This document shows, piece after piece, positions 12,564-35,045 of a DNA stretch of 64,000 nucleotides (position 1 is the first letter of the stretch; each line of letters opens with the position of its first letter). The notes under the pieces are model-generated. The model ran no database searches and was not told the DNA's origin. It saw only the letters and a list, made by a program, of their open reading frames with translations. This stretch comes from Mytilus galloprovincialis (taxonomy: Eukaryota; Mollusca; Bivalvia; Mytilida; Mytilidae), in contig NC_134838.1 in assembly GCF_965363235.1 (NCBI RefSeq), positions 15,656,441 through 15,720,440 on the forward strand, given 5' to 3'. A program made the position numbers and the translations under genes.

Positions 12564-13010
12564 CTTCGAGTTATTGGTCTGATCTTATAACCCAAAATCT
12601 AAGTTCATTTTGTGTTCATTCATTAATAATTTAATTGCGTATAAAGGGTGTATGTTGTGCTAGAATAAAACCACTTAATAATGAAATCATAAATTTATTA
12701 TGCTTATATAACTTATTGCATCAAAATCTTTCGAAATTTAACATACAGTTGAGTTTTCGGTACTTAATCGTACCACAGCATTGTTCTGTACGGGACTTTC
12801 CATTTTCGCCTTTGCATATTAAACTATTTTAATAGCTTGATCCCTTTAAAAACAGTGTTTTTGTTTTTAATTTGCATTATTCCCATTGGTGTCATCAAAA
12901 TACATTGACTGTATATAAAATAGTTATCAAGCTAAATCTGTAGGGACGAGTTGGCCCTGATTTATACGACTTGATTTATACCGGAAGTTTACTTTGAAGA
13001 AGCCGAGGCG
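12564..13010. promoter_or_regulatory. Candidate bidirectional promoter region, LSM3 / TMEM209
   Basis: This lies just upstream of the LSM3 ATG and between two divergent housekeeping-type genes. A full ETS/GABP-type site, ACCGGAAGT, sits at 12980-12988, next to a locally GC-richer patch ('gaagccgaggcggcatg'). ETS sites are typical of divergent housekeeping promoters. TMEM209 appears to need an upstream non-coding exon, because a splice acceptor lies just before its ATG, so its start could lie here. This is inference; no TATA box or initiator was identified. Confidence 0.35.
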
Positions 13011-13532
13011 GCATGTTTTGATTAACAATAACAACGATTGACATAAATCTTCTGGTATTGATTGTTGTTAGAATACGTCCTTCATAAAACCTATTGAAAA
13101 CAAATACGCCCTTTTTATTTTTATAGTTTTTATTCTGTAATTAAATGACACTTTTGACAGCGACCAACAGTCGAACACTGTGACCAGGTATAAATTTGTG
13201 TGAAAAAGCATCTTATTCTGTCATATAAACATATAAAGCCTGATAAGGAGGTTAAGGTCTGACCTGGGAACAGTAATCTATTGATATGTTCCTGGTCTGA
13301 CAAATTAAGATCAATTTGACATACTAGTCATGTCTGACAGTCAGATCAATACACCTTATCTGCTATTGCTTTATATTTGTCTGACATTACTGAACATCAC
13401 AAAATTCTTGTAAAAATCTGCCGCTACTATGGTTAAGTGATTGTTGTATGACGTCAAAAGTTCAAGCAGAACAGATTCTCAGGTCAAGGGGGACCGATTT
13501 CCAAATAGCGATAAGGTTACTGTGTATACAGT

Positions 13533-13755
13533 GGGTCTCATTGGGGTCTAAGCGTGACGTGGGATTTCCGATTTTTTTGTAAGCGTGACATGTGACGGTC
13601 AAATAATTGTGTCGTGAAAACGGAAAATGAGGTCTAGCGGGACCCGGGAAATGAGAAAAAAATGAGAATTGCTTAAGTACATAGTGTAAGCGGGATACAG
13701 GAATCTGACAAAACAGTAAGCGGGATCCAGGATCGGAACCCCCCAATGAGACCCC
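13533..13755. repeat. Small inverted-repeat (MITE-like) element, ~223 bp
   Basis: GGGTCTCATTGGGG at 13533-13546 is mirrored by its complement near 13740-13754 ('ccccaatgagaccc'). The interior repeats 'taagcgtgac' and 'taagcgggat' motifs. I could not settle a target duplication. Minus-strand open frames across it are chance readings. Confidence 0.55.
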
Positions 13756-13867
13756 CTATATAGTTTAGATAGATGTAGATAGACCGACAGACTTTCATGA
13801 AGTTTACTTATCCTTGTCTCACAGGTTTTTGTTCTATTTAAAGAATGCATTGTTGACTTTAATTTGT

Positions 13868-14130
13868 TGTCCAAGTCAGGAGCCTCTGGCCTTTGTTAGT
13901 CTTGTATTATTTTAATTTTAGTTTCTTGTGTACAATTTGGAAATTAGTATGGCGTTCATTATCACTGGACTAGTATATATTTGTTTGGGGGCCAGCTGAG
14001 GGACGCCTCCGGGTGCGGGAATTTCTCGCTACATTGAGGACCTGTTGGTGACCCTTTGCTGTTGTTTTTTATTTGGTCGGGTTGTTGTCTCTTTGACACA
14101 TTCCCCATTTCCATTCTCAATTTTATTGTG
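13868..14130 (+). mobile_element. 3' end of reverse-transcriptase element
   Basis: This reads 'gtcaggagcctctggcc' through 'ttagtatggcgttcattatcac', 'gacgcctccgggtgcggg' and 'ttgtctctttgacacattcc'. It closely matches the 3' tail of the copy at 32313-33465. Only the tail is present, as expected for a 5'-truncated copy. It ends about 30 bases before the TAA that flanks the 14161-16329 transposon. Confidence 0.75.
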
Positions 14131-14445
14131 TCATAATTACCATTTACATTTAACTGTTAAACCATGGAAGTATTATATTGACAGGAACTACTACGACCCG
14201 ACTTCAAACGGTTCATCTGCGATGCCGCGTACCATTTAATGACATGTTAATTAACTTGAAACATGGCACTATATTAATACACCAGCGTGTGGCACATTGC
14301 GATGAAGTCATGTGTCGGTTGTTTCTGGGGTACGGAAATACACGAAGAAAGCGGATGTTGTCATAAATCCTAAGGAAACAGTTTATACACACGTGTATAG
14401 ATGAATGTGAAGGAGACATACAATCATTAATTCCAAACAAACACT

Positions 14446-14658
14446 TTGACAATGGATGAATTTGAGACAGATGATATACCCGATGATTTTTTTTCCTCAC
14501 ATTTTGAAAGTGAGATATATTGTTCGTGTAAATCGGATGATTCGTCACATCTTATCGAATGTAAAAGCAAAGAGTGCAAAATAAAATTTTATCACATACA
14601 ATGGGTCATACTTGTTGGTGTACTCCTGAAAGATATCATTCCGCACAACCCTTCCTGA
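14446..14658 (+). CDS. Small ORF with partial PHD-like zinc finger, inside transposon
   Basis: The 70-residue frame starts MTMDEFETDD, with a second Met two codons later. An acidic start is followed by YCSCKSDDSSHLIECKSKEC and then KIKFYH. That is the first half of a PHD finger (C-x-C, C-x4-C, then an aromatic and H). The closing C-x2-C of a PHD domain is absent: the frame runs on into unrelated residues and stops at 14656-14658. An intron could supply the rest, but I found no convincing donor. PHD fingers read histone tails and also occur in several eukaryotic transposon proteins. Its last third overlaps the minus-strand ORF tail to tail. It may be a fragment of an element protein; function is unknown. 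Confidence 0.45.
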   Translation: MTMDEFETDDIPDDFFSSHFESEIYCSCKSDDSSHLIECKSKECKIKFYHIQWVILVGVLLKDIIPHNPS

Positions 14659-15069
14659 AACCTTTAAAATAATCTTATTTTCTGAAAAACTTATAGAAAT
14701 GTGTGAATAATCGTCCTGAATTTTCATAAATATTCTGTTTTCAATTCCATTGGAAGATATCCAGCCTAAGGTACTAGCTACCTTTTCAGTATCTTCCCAT
14801 GTTCTGATTTGATGACACAAATGGCTGAAGTCTGCTAGCTGTATATTTATGTTAGCTTTCTTGCTTTTGTTGATTTTTTTTCTCCATAAATACAGCTTAG
14901 ATTGACAACTAATACAAATAAATTTTGGAAAATCACTTGGATCATTTTGAATATCAATGTTTAGTGAGAGTTTTATGTTTCTAGCATATTTTGATTTTTC
15001 GTATGGTAGGTGGTGAGCAGTTCTCTTTTCTGTAGTTCCACATAAACGACAGTTATAGTCTGGGTCCAT
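14545..15069 (-). CDS. 174-aa zinc-finger-like protein encoded inside transposon
   Basis: The frame opens MDPDYNCRLCGTTEKRTAHH. A C-x2-C pair at residues 7 and 10 and a second pair (CISC) about 40 residues later make a treble-clef-like C2...C2 metal site. This resembles ZAD-type fingers and, more loosely, the N-terminal zinc region of RAG1-like proteins. The rest (about residues 60-174) is basic, then mixed, without a catalytic motif I can name. The frame is uninterrupted, which is long by chance in DNA this AT-rich. It lies wholly inside the TIR element and overlaps the PHD-like ORF by about 110 bases in antisense. It is probably an element-encoded DNA-binding protein; assignment to a family is open. 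Confidence 0.55.
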   Translation of the reverse strand: MDPDYNCRLCGTTEKRTAHHLPYEKSKYARNIKLSLNIDIQNDPSDFPKFICISCQSKLYLWRKKINKSKKANINIQLADFSHLCHQIRTWEDTEKVASTLGWISSNGIENRIFMKIQDDYSHISISFSENKIILKVSGRVVRNDIFQEYTNKYDPLYVIKFYFALFAFTFDKM

Positions 15070-16426
15070 TATTTACCATATCTGTTGACAAAAAAAGACT
15101 ATATTGGATTTGTTTTAAAGGGTTGAAGGGTAGAAAAAGCACATCATAAGTTGTGATTGAAAGTTGTTTGTCTTACGTCCAGTGGCATGTATTTCATTCA
15201 TATTCGGGACTGTACATATTGAAAATTGAGCCGATTTAATCAAGATTTAAAAAAAGACAATTTGATTATAGAGCAATTATAAGCTTTACTCCAAATCCAG
15301 GGTTGGTATAACACCATGTTAAATAAGGCTTTACGTATATAATTATATATGAAATATCCTGACTGCCAAATATACATCACTGAATTCTGATTTCATGGAC
15401 ATGTATATGTTAAGTGCACTGTAAAACAGTTTCAGTTTACGTTTTTGATATAGACATTAAACCTTGTTTTTTAAGTGCATATATAAAGTATTAGATTTAC
15501 AGTAGAAGTTGATAACTTTAAGATTTGTCCTTGTGAGAAAACAATACTCGGGTCATAAGACTTTTTTTAAATCTTGGCTAGTATATATATTGGCATAGTC
15601 ATACATGTTCAAATGATAAAATACTGACCATGGCTTTATATGATCGGAAAGGTCTTTCAATTGCGGGTAGACATGAAGTTTTTATATTCACAATTAAAAA
15701 GATATTAACCGACATTATATAAATAGCTACACAACGAAGTGAGATCTCTGTTTTCTTCTGCTGTATTTTGTTGATGTTGGTACTTGTTCGATTAATTTTC
15801 GTATTTTAAACTGGAAATTTCTACTTTCCAGGATTATCCAGTACCTTAACTATATAGATTACTCGAAACTTCACAGTATTTATTTTTATCAAATATATTT
15901 ATTTTTAACCGGCGGTAACCGGAACACACCTTAATTACGATTTAAACTTAACCCACAAACTAATGAAATATTGTCACTCACCATTTCAAAACGTTGTAGT
16001 ATTCAAAGTTCTCGTCCGATTTTCTTGTTTTGTACATCAGTCGATTTGTTTTGAAAAATTGAATAATTCTGAAAGACCACAGACGAGATTGAAATAAACA
16101 AAGGGGTTTTCCGACAGGTATTAGAGATAACCTTTCGCAATAAAAACCACGTGATGATAAGAAGTATGTCTGGTCAGTTTAGGACGGCGGCATCGCACAT
16201 GGTCACAAAGGGCTATTAACGATAACATACTAATTAGTCAGTTTCCATATCTTTTCTACAGAGCTCCCCGGGTTATAAATAAGTGCTAATAAATCGTTGT
16301 AGTTCCTGTCAATATAATACTTCCATGGTTAAACTAATATGGTTCAAATTTTAATATCTTGTTAGTGATGACATAAAGATCAATAGAGCAAACTAAATTT
16401 ATATAATGTTAATTGTAGGTAGCAGG

Positions 16427-28702
<12,276 letters not shown>

Positions 28703-28889
28703 CAGTGTTTTGTATGACAAATGTAAGAATAAATTGACATAAACACAGAGATGTGATGGAATTTCCAAATAAAGGAAGAAGAACTCTGTTAGTAACAGTT
28801 CCAAGAATGTTGCATGATGACAGAAAAGAGTTGTGAAAGAGATTGATTGACGTTGAAACAGTTTTTACTATTTTTAGAATGATAAGTCA

Positions 28890-28895
28890 AATAAA
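28890..28895 (+). terminator. Candidate TMEM209 polyadenylation signal
   Basis: AATAAA lies 188 bases after the TMEM209 stop codon and is followed within 20 bases by a T-rich run. Its spacing makes it the best candidate for the 3' end. Confidence 0.55.
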
Positions 28896-29050
28896 ATCTG
28901 CCTTTTTTTATCTCGACTTTTCCTCACCCATGGAGTATTATATTATTCATAGTGGCCACAAACATTTAGGTTTATAAAAAAAATTAAGAAGATGTGGTAC
29001 AATTGTCAATGAGACAGGTCTCCATCAGAGACCAAATAATGTAAAAAAAA

Positions 29051-31430
29051 TTTAATGGCATGGGTTGTATATTTTAAAAAATTTAATAAACTCCATCCTG
29101 GCAGGTTCAACCAAATTTGGATATATGTTCTCCAGACAATTATCAATGGGTACATCACATGCCCTTCTTATTTGTTGCCCTGTGTCTTTTTTCCTAGTGA
29201 GGAAAAACAAATAAAAACCAATTTAAGGTCTTTCCACCTCAAATTAAGATCTTTTGATGAGTAAATGTGGTTGGTAAATAGTTATAAGTGTGTCTTAAAA
29301 TCACTTTCAAAGTTAGAAGACATCTGCTCTAATACTGATTTCAAAAATACTTAAGTTGTAGTACATTTTCAATGAATTAAGGGAAACTCAATGGCTGACG
29401 TTACACTCATCAAAAAACATGGTTTCTATGTATTTTCAGAGACAAATAAACTAGATCTATATATGTTTCTGGTATTTTACTTTCAATTAAAGCCGTAATT
29501 CGCTACTACTGGTTTTCAAAATGTCACTTTCAGTTTAAAATAAATTACATCACACATATTTAAAATATTTGTTCCTAGGTATACTTTAACACAAAAGAGC
29601 TACTTCCAGTTTTACCCAATATCACTTTTACTTGAACATTGTCATCCAACCAAATTCAGAAGCCTCTATGGCTTACGTTATAGCAAGGGTATGTTCTCGT
29701 ATGTCACTTTTACCTTGGCCTGATTTTAAAGTATATTTAACAGAGAACCTCAAATAAAAAAAATACCCTGGTCTTTGCTATTGTCAATGAATGATCACAA
29801 TTCCAATTATTTTGAATACTACTAACAGAAACAAAACACCAGAATTCACCTCAGGTTCATGCTCCTCATTTGGACAGAAATATAGTCGGATTTTCCCTTG
29901 TTTGGATACAGATAAAAAAGCAAAATAACTCAACTGTCAGAATACAAAGAATAGAAGTATACAACCACTCAATAATCAAACAATACGAGGAAGTATAAAA
30001 GGTTAGCTTTCTCGATGCATTTTCACAGATTCAAATGCAACTGAAGTATAGTGGTTTTATGAATCTATTATCAGGAGCTTTGTATCAAAATTATTACCTA
30101 CTCCACTGGAATAACGACCAACGAATATGGTGTATAATGTATAAAAAAAATATTACCAAATTGTAATGATTTTAGGTTTGAGGTACAAGAAAAGCTGGAT
30201 TGCCATGGGTAATTGGAAAATTTAGTCGTAGTGTATATCTTATCAATCTCAATGACATGGCATGGCATGGCATTTCCACTTTTGTAATGGATGCATATGA
30301 TAATTTTTTGTTTGATCTTTGTTTGGTTTTTTTTAGGGCTGGGGGGTTCCTCTTGTACAATTAAATATTTTAATTCCTTTAAAAAGATAGTACTAGAATG
30401 AAGCACACAATGCTATTTGTTATGATCTGAAATGTAGTTGCATGATTAGCATTAATTGGACTTACTCATATCACTAAAGTATTAGTTTAAACATATTTTA
30501 TTTGCAAAAGTAGCAAAAGGGATTGGACACGAGTTATAACAACATTAGAGACAGTATTATATTGATTAATTGTGCTCAAATAATTTTACAAAAAAGCATG
30601 CAGAGAACAAAGTATAAAGAAAAGGAGACATGAATTTGCTCAATTAACAAATTTATTTCCAAGCTCTGACTGAGAATGTATACAAAACCACCACTTTATT
30701 ATCACAGTGTGTGCATGGTATGCACGTCCATAAGGGAGCAATCATTTAACTTAATTTTTCCTAAATAATTTAATTTGTGACCAAAATTTTGTTAAAAAGA
30801 AAGATATAAGAGACAAAATGTGTACCTGAGAGTATTTCAACAATTGACTGGTTTAACTTGGTAACTCGGTTCTACATTGAAAACTAAATTTAGAAATTAT
30901 TAGATGCATTTATTAACATAAAATATTAAAACCACCAAAATGATCAGCAGGTCAAGAATTATAACTGAAGAATTTTCAGACGAATCAGACACTACAACTT
31001 AAAGTAATTGCTATTGAAATATTTTTTTTTATTAAATTTTTCAGTTTTGGTTGTTATTTTGAAAACTATTATAGATAAGATAAATTTTAAACAGCAAACA
31101 TGTTCAGCTAAACAAGTCCTACCAATTAGAGTAAGAACGAAGTTTGTCAATTGATTCATTAAATGGAGTATTTGTTCTCGATTTTTTTTTTTATTAAATT
31201 GTTTTTAGAACATACTCTGAAGTGCAACCTGATGTTTTGGTGTAGAGCAGCCAGTTTTTATATCAACAGATCTATAAATAAGAAAACATGCCCAATTTAG
31301 TCAATTGGCTTTTATAGGATTGCCATTGAATTAAAATGTTGAACCTTCTTTGTATTTGTAGAAAATGTCGAGATAGCGAGAAATTGTTAAATTAGCAAAA
31401 ATGTTCAGTGAACATGGCCGAAACTGTTTT
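29051..31430. other. No gene seen
   Basis: This is AT-rich intergenic DNA. Frames at 29055-29264, 30098-30406 and 30172-30360 carry no motif. The stretch 31020-31430 holds phrases resembling the 1.4-3.3 kb repeat ('ttttgaaaactattatagat', 'attgattcattaaatggagt'), probably a decayed copy. Confidence 0.5.
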
Positions 31431-31459
31431 GTTAGAAATATGCAGTGTGTTGTTATTGA

Positions 31460-31955
31460 ATGTAAGTAAAATAAGGATTTCAGCTTCCCAATTGTGAACT
31501 TTTCATTTCTATGTAGCAACATTCCAGCAGCGCCTGCATACGGAGTATCTATCTTCCAATTGATACGATATTTTCGGACTTGTATTTCCTATCATGATTT
31601 CCTTGATAGAGGATTGCTTTTCACAAGTCCTTGGAAACGAATAAACTAAGAGTTCCACATGGTGAAGTTGAAATTATTCCTTTGTAAATTTTACGACGCC
31701 ACCACGAGTTGGTTGACCGTTATGGATTAACCGTTTTTCATGCAGATGATTTCGGATATGTTCCTTATGTCGTAACTACAATACCCTTCCCTTTTCACGA
31801 ATGTGACCTACCGAATTAGGCTATTTACCGGATTTGTAATAACATAAGCAACACGACGGGTGCCACATGTGCCGGAGCACCTGAGATCACCCCAAGTTTT
31901 TGGTGGGGTTCGTGTTGCTTAGTCTTTAGTTTTCTATGTTGTGTCTCAATCTATC
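31460..31955 (+). mobile_element. Reverse-transcriptase element, C-terminal and 3' part, copy A
   Basis: A decayed reading matches the C-terminal region of the family (pattern NIPAAPAYGVSIFQLIRY then SYHDFLDRGL). The family's 3' sequence follows ('gaccgttatggatt', 'cggatatgttccttatgtcg', 'gggtgccacatgtgccgg'). It meets copy B tail to tail near 31955. Fossil; several breaks. Penelope-like by residue pattern, not proven. Confidence 0.7.
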
Positions 31956-33805
31956 TATTGGGGGGATCTCATGTGCTCCGGAAGGGTAAGCAGATCCTGT
32001 TCTGTGATTGCGTCCGTAAAATATACGAAGAGATGATTTCAACTTCACCATTAGGAACTCTTGATTTATTAGCTTCCTTGTGAGCAACAACCCTCTATCA
32101 AGAAAATCATGATAGGAAATGCAAGCACGGGAATATCGCATCAATTGGGAGATATATACACCGTATGCAGATGCTGCTGGAATGTTGCTACTTAGAAATG
32201 GAAAGTTCACAATTGGAAAGCTGAATTCATCTCTATTGACGTAAAGTTTTGTTTTCAATCGACCCTCATTGTCAATTTCTAAATGTAAGTCAAGATATGA
32301 GGCCGACTTAACTTGATATCTATATCACTAATGGAAAGCTTAATACTAAAATTTATGATAAAAGAGATGATTTTTCATTTCCTATCGTTAATTATCCATT
32401 TTTAGATGGTGACGTTCCCTTGTCACCATCTTACGGTGTTTATATATCTCAGCTTGTACGATTCGCTCGTGTATGTAACAATGTTTTAGATTTTAACGAG
32501 AGAAATTTATGTATTACTGAAAAATTATTACACCTGGGTTTTCGATATCACAAACTAGTCAAAACATTTACTAAATTTTATCATCGGTATAAGGACATCA
32601 TTCGTAAATATAGCTCAACATGCAGACGTTTATACGTTCAGATATTTCACATCCAATTTTTTATGGAAATATTCTTTATAAAGCACAAAAATGTCAGTAT
32701 TCACCTCAGAAACTAACAAAACCTTTAAATAGACTAATTAAGAAGGGATATAGTTACGATACTGTTGTCAGGTCATTAAAGATTGCACATTTTGGCGTTA
32801 ATATTGATTCACTTATAGGGTCTTTGCATCGGAACTAAATACATTTACTCAAAAACCAGTTGTTGGCATGACACGGGTTATGTTCTTCTCATATATGTTA
32901 TGATGGTATGATACAAAACCCCTAACGGGAAGGATAGTGCCTGATATTCATATGTCACAATCATAATCTTTCAATCAGTTTAATTGAAGTCTGGAGGCAT
33001 GTCAGTTAACTGCTAGTAGTCTGTTGTTATTTATGTATTATTGTCATTTTGTTTATTTTCTTTGGTTACATCTTCTGACATCAGACTCGGACTTCTCTTG
33101 AACTGAATTTTAATGTGCGTATTGTTATGCGTTTACTTTTCTACATTGGATAGATGTATAGGGGGAGGGTTGGGATCTCATGAACATGTTAAACCCCGCC
33201 GCATTTTTGCGCCTGTCCCAAATCAGGAGCCTCTGGCCTTATTTTTAATTTTAGTTTCTTGTATACAATTTGGAGTTTAGTATGGCGTTCATTATCACTG
33301 AACTAGTATATATTTGTTTAGGGGCCAGCTGAAGGACGCCTCCGGGTGCAGAAATTTCTCGCTACATTGAAGACCTGTTGGGGACCTTCTGTTGTTGTCT
33401 TTTCCATGGTCGGGTTGTTGTCTCTTTGACACATTCCCCATTTCAATTCTCAATTTTATGAATTGTATCTGTTGTATCCTTTATCTCTAGTTCAAAGGGA
33501 TAGACGCGTCTCGACATAGTCACCAAATTTTGAATTATTTAGGGAAAGAACATTATCGGAAAATTGAGTTAATGGATATTGCTAACTTCTTTTCTTTCTT
33601 CCTAAGAAGTTCCTGTATGAAGTCAGCCTCATAATAATAAAGGAACAAGTCGACAAGAAGAGGGGCACAATTTGTTCCCATTGGAATGCCGATAGTCTGT
33701 TGAAAAACACGTCCTCCGAACGTAACAAATATGTTGTCAATCTAGAAATCAAGCATCTTGATAATGTCAGTTTCAGATAATTTTTTGTTTGAATTACTAC
33801 GTACT
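31956..33805 (-). mobile_element. Reverse-transcriptase element copy B (minus), split by a nested insertion
   Basis: Two parts on the minus strand belong together. 33466-33805 encodes the palm region (pattern VFQQTIGIPMGTNCAPLL, YYYEADFIQELL). 31956-32312 encodes the C-terminal region (FPIVNFPFLSSNIPAASAYG, VYISQLMRYSRACISYHDFL). They are separated by copy C, which sits in the middle in the opposite orientation; the sequence on either side of copy C reads as one continuous family sequence. Fossil, broken. Confidence 0.75.
32313..33465 (+). mobile_element. Reverse-transcriptase element copy C, inserted into copy B
   Basis: A 5'-truncated copy of a related subfamily encodes a C-terminal region (FPIVNYPFLDGDVPLSPSYG, VYISQLVRFARVCNNVLDF, IFYGNILYKAQK) and ends ...IDSLIGSLHRN. 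The family's long 3' tail follows (about 32840-33460: 'ttgaagtctggaggcatgtc', 'gacgcctccgggtgcag', 'ttgtctctttgacacattcc'). Its frames are less decayed than those of the host copy, in keeping with later insertion. A 13868-14130 copy has the same tail. Confidence 0.75.
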
Positions 33806-33829
33806 AGCTTTCAGGTCTGCACTTTGTTT

Positions 33830-34215
33830 GTTTTTTGTGGGTTTTTTTTTGTGATTTGTATCAATCTGATGAGTTAAACCCTGCTGTACTGCTACACCAC
33901 GGGGAGAGTTTGGGGTCAACAAACATATATACCCCGCCACATATATGTGGCTGTCACACGCCATGAGCCTGTAATTCAGTGGTTGCCGTTTTTAACAGTA
34001 TATAAAAGCAATGTATATCATGTTTGATAATTGTTAAAAGTTAATTGTTTTTTTATTTCAATCAATAGTTTAAATTGTTTAACACCCGGCTTTTATCTAA
34101 CTTTCTATACTGTGTAAGTTTTTTCATTGTTATAGGCTGTAGTTACATACAACTTTTACATTATTTGGTCTGTTTTGAGGAATTGGCTCATTGGCAATAA
34201 AACCACATTTTTTTA
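33830..34215 (+). mobile_element. Retroelement 3' tail fragment
   Basis: This reads 'gatgagttaaaccctgctg', 'cacgccatgagcctgtaatt', 'cagtggttgccgttttt' and 'gaattggctcattggcaat'. It is related to the tail at 5253-5612 and abuts the 5' edge of copy B. Confidence 0.55.
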
Positions 34216-35045
34216 CTTTGTGTTGACATCATTTTCACGTTCCAGTGCTCCAATCAGCGTTATTTGGTAATTTTGGTACTAGTATGTGTATTTTTGTATG
34301 CATGGTTTATTTCAATTCCGTCAAATATGTTGATGAAATATAGTACGGTGACCAGACCCAATTTTTTAAAAATTTAATCGTCAAACATTCTATATGGCTA
34401 TATTATATATCATTGGAACCGGCAAAATGAGTACTTTTGAAATATCGATGTCGTCAAAAAGAAAAGGTTTGAATAAATTAAGGTCAAAGATTAACATTAT
34501 GTTGTTTTTTTTCCTTCTATATTTTAAAACTGAAGTTTATAAGCAGCATTTTGTGTTAAATTTCAGATATAGACATTTTTTGTCAAATCAATTAACAATG
34601 AATTATCTCGAAAATGTGGAAAAAAGGAACTTATTAATTAGTAATCGATTAATTCTGAAATTTGGCGTTTTTCAAACACTTGTTCTATCATATTGGTTTG
34701 AAATAAACTATTAACTATTAACTATACAAGATCAATACAAATTCCGTTAAAGTTATAGTGGTAACTTTGCCGGGTGACATTCAACTTCAGCAATAAATGA
34801 TAAATATTGTTTTCAATTGAAGCCTGCTATCCCGAACGTTTATTTTGCAAAGGCTCATGCATGTAATTCATTACAATCAAAAACCACTTATTACCTCGGA
34901 AACAGTTACAATTCAAAAATCCAATCAAAATGATCAACAAAACAGATTTCATCTAGGAGTATCTTCTAAATTTATTTATTTGTTTAATTGTATTGTAGTC
35001 CTGTCATGTAATGTTGTCATTTTTATAATTAACATTACCATTTAA
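34216..35045. other. No gene seen
   Basis: A 106-codon plus frame at 34394-34714 is Lys/Leu/Phe-rich without motifs and without a splice context. I see nothing else. Confidence 0.5.

Larger units (their letters stand above)
14161..16329. mobile_element. DNA transposon, 36-bp TIRs, TAA target duplication (2169 bp)
   Basis: The left end 14161-14196 begins ACCATGGAAGTATTATATTG. The complement of 16294-16329 matches it at 35 of 36 positions. TAA lies directly outside both ends (14158-14160 and 16330-16332), giving a symmetric 3-bp duplication. A 3-bp T-W-A duplication is the habit of PIF/Harbinger elements; the ends do not otherwise prove the family. The near-identical ends suggest a fairly recent insertion. 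It carries two convergent ORFs with metal-binding motifs (14446-14658 + and 14545-15069 -) but no recognisable transposase. The stretch 15070-16293 has no coding signal. It lies between LSM3 and TMEM209, about 100 bases before the TMEM209 start codon. Confidence 0.75.

Noticed and set aside
14161-16329. Reading the TIR element as piggyBac or Kolobok with a TTAA duplication
   Set aside because: TTAA occurs at the left edge but does not give symmetric ends on the right. TAA gives ACCATGG at both ends exactly.
34394-34714. 106-codon plus-strand frame in the 28.9-37.6 kb region
   Set aside because: Low-complexity Lys/Leu/Phe-rich reading without motif, conserved pattern or splice sites.
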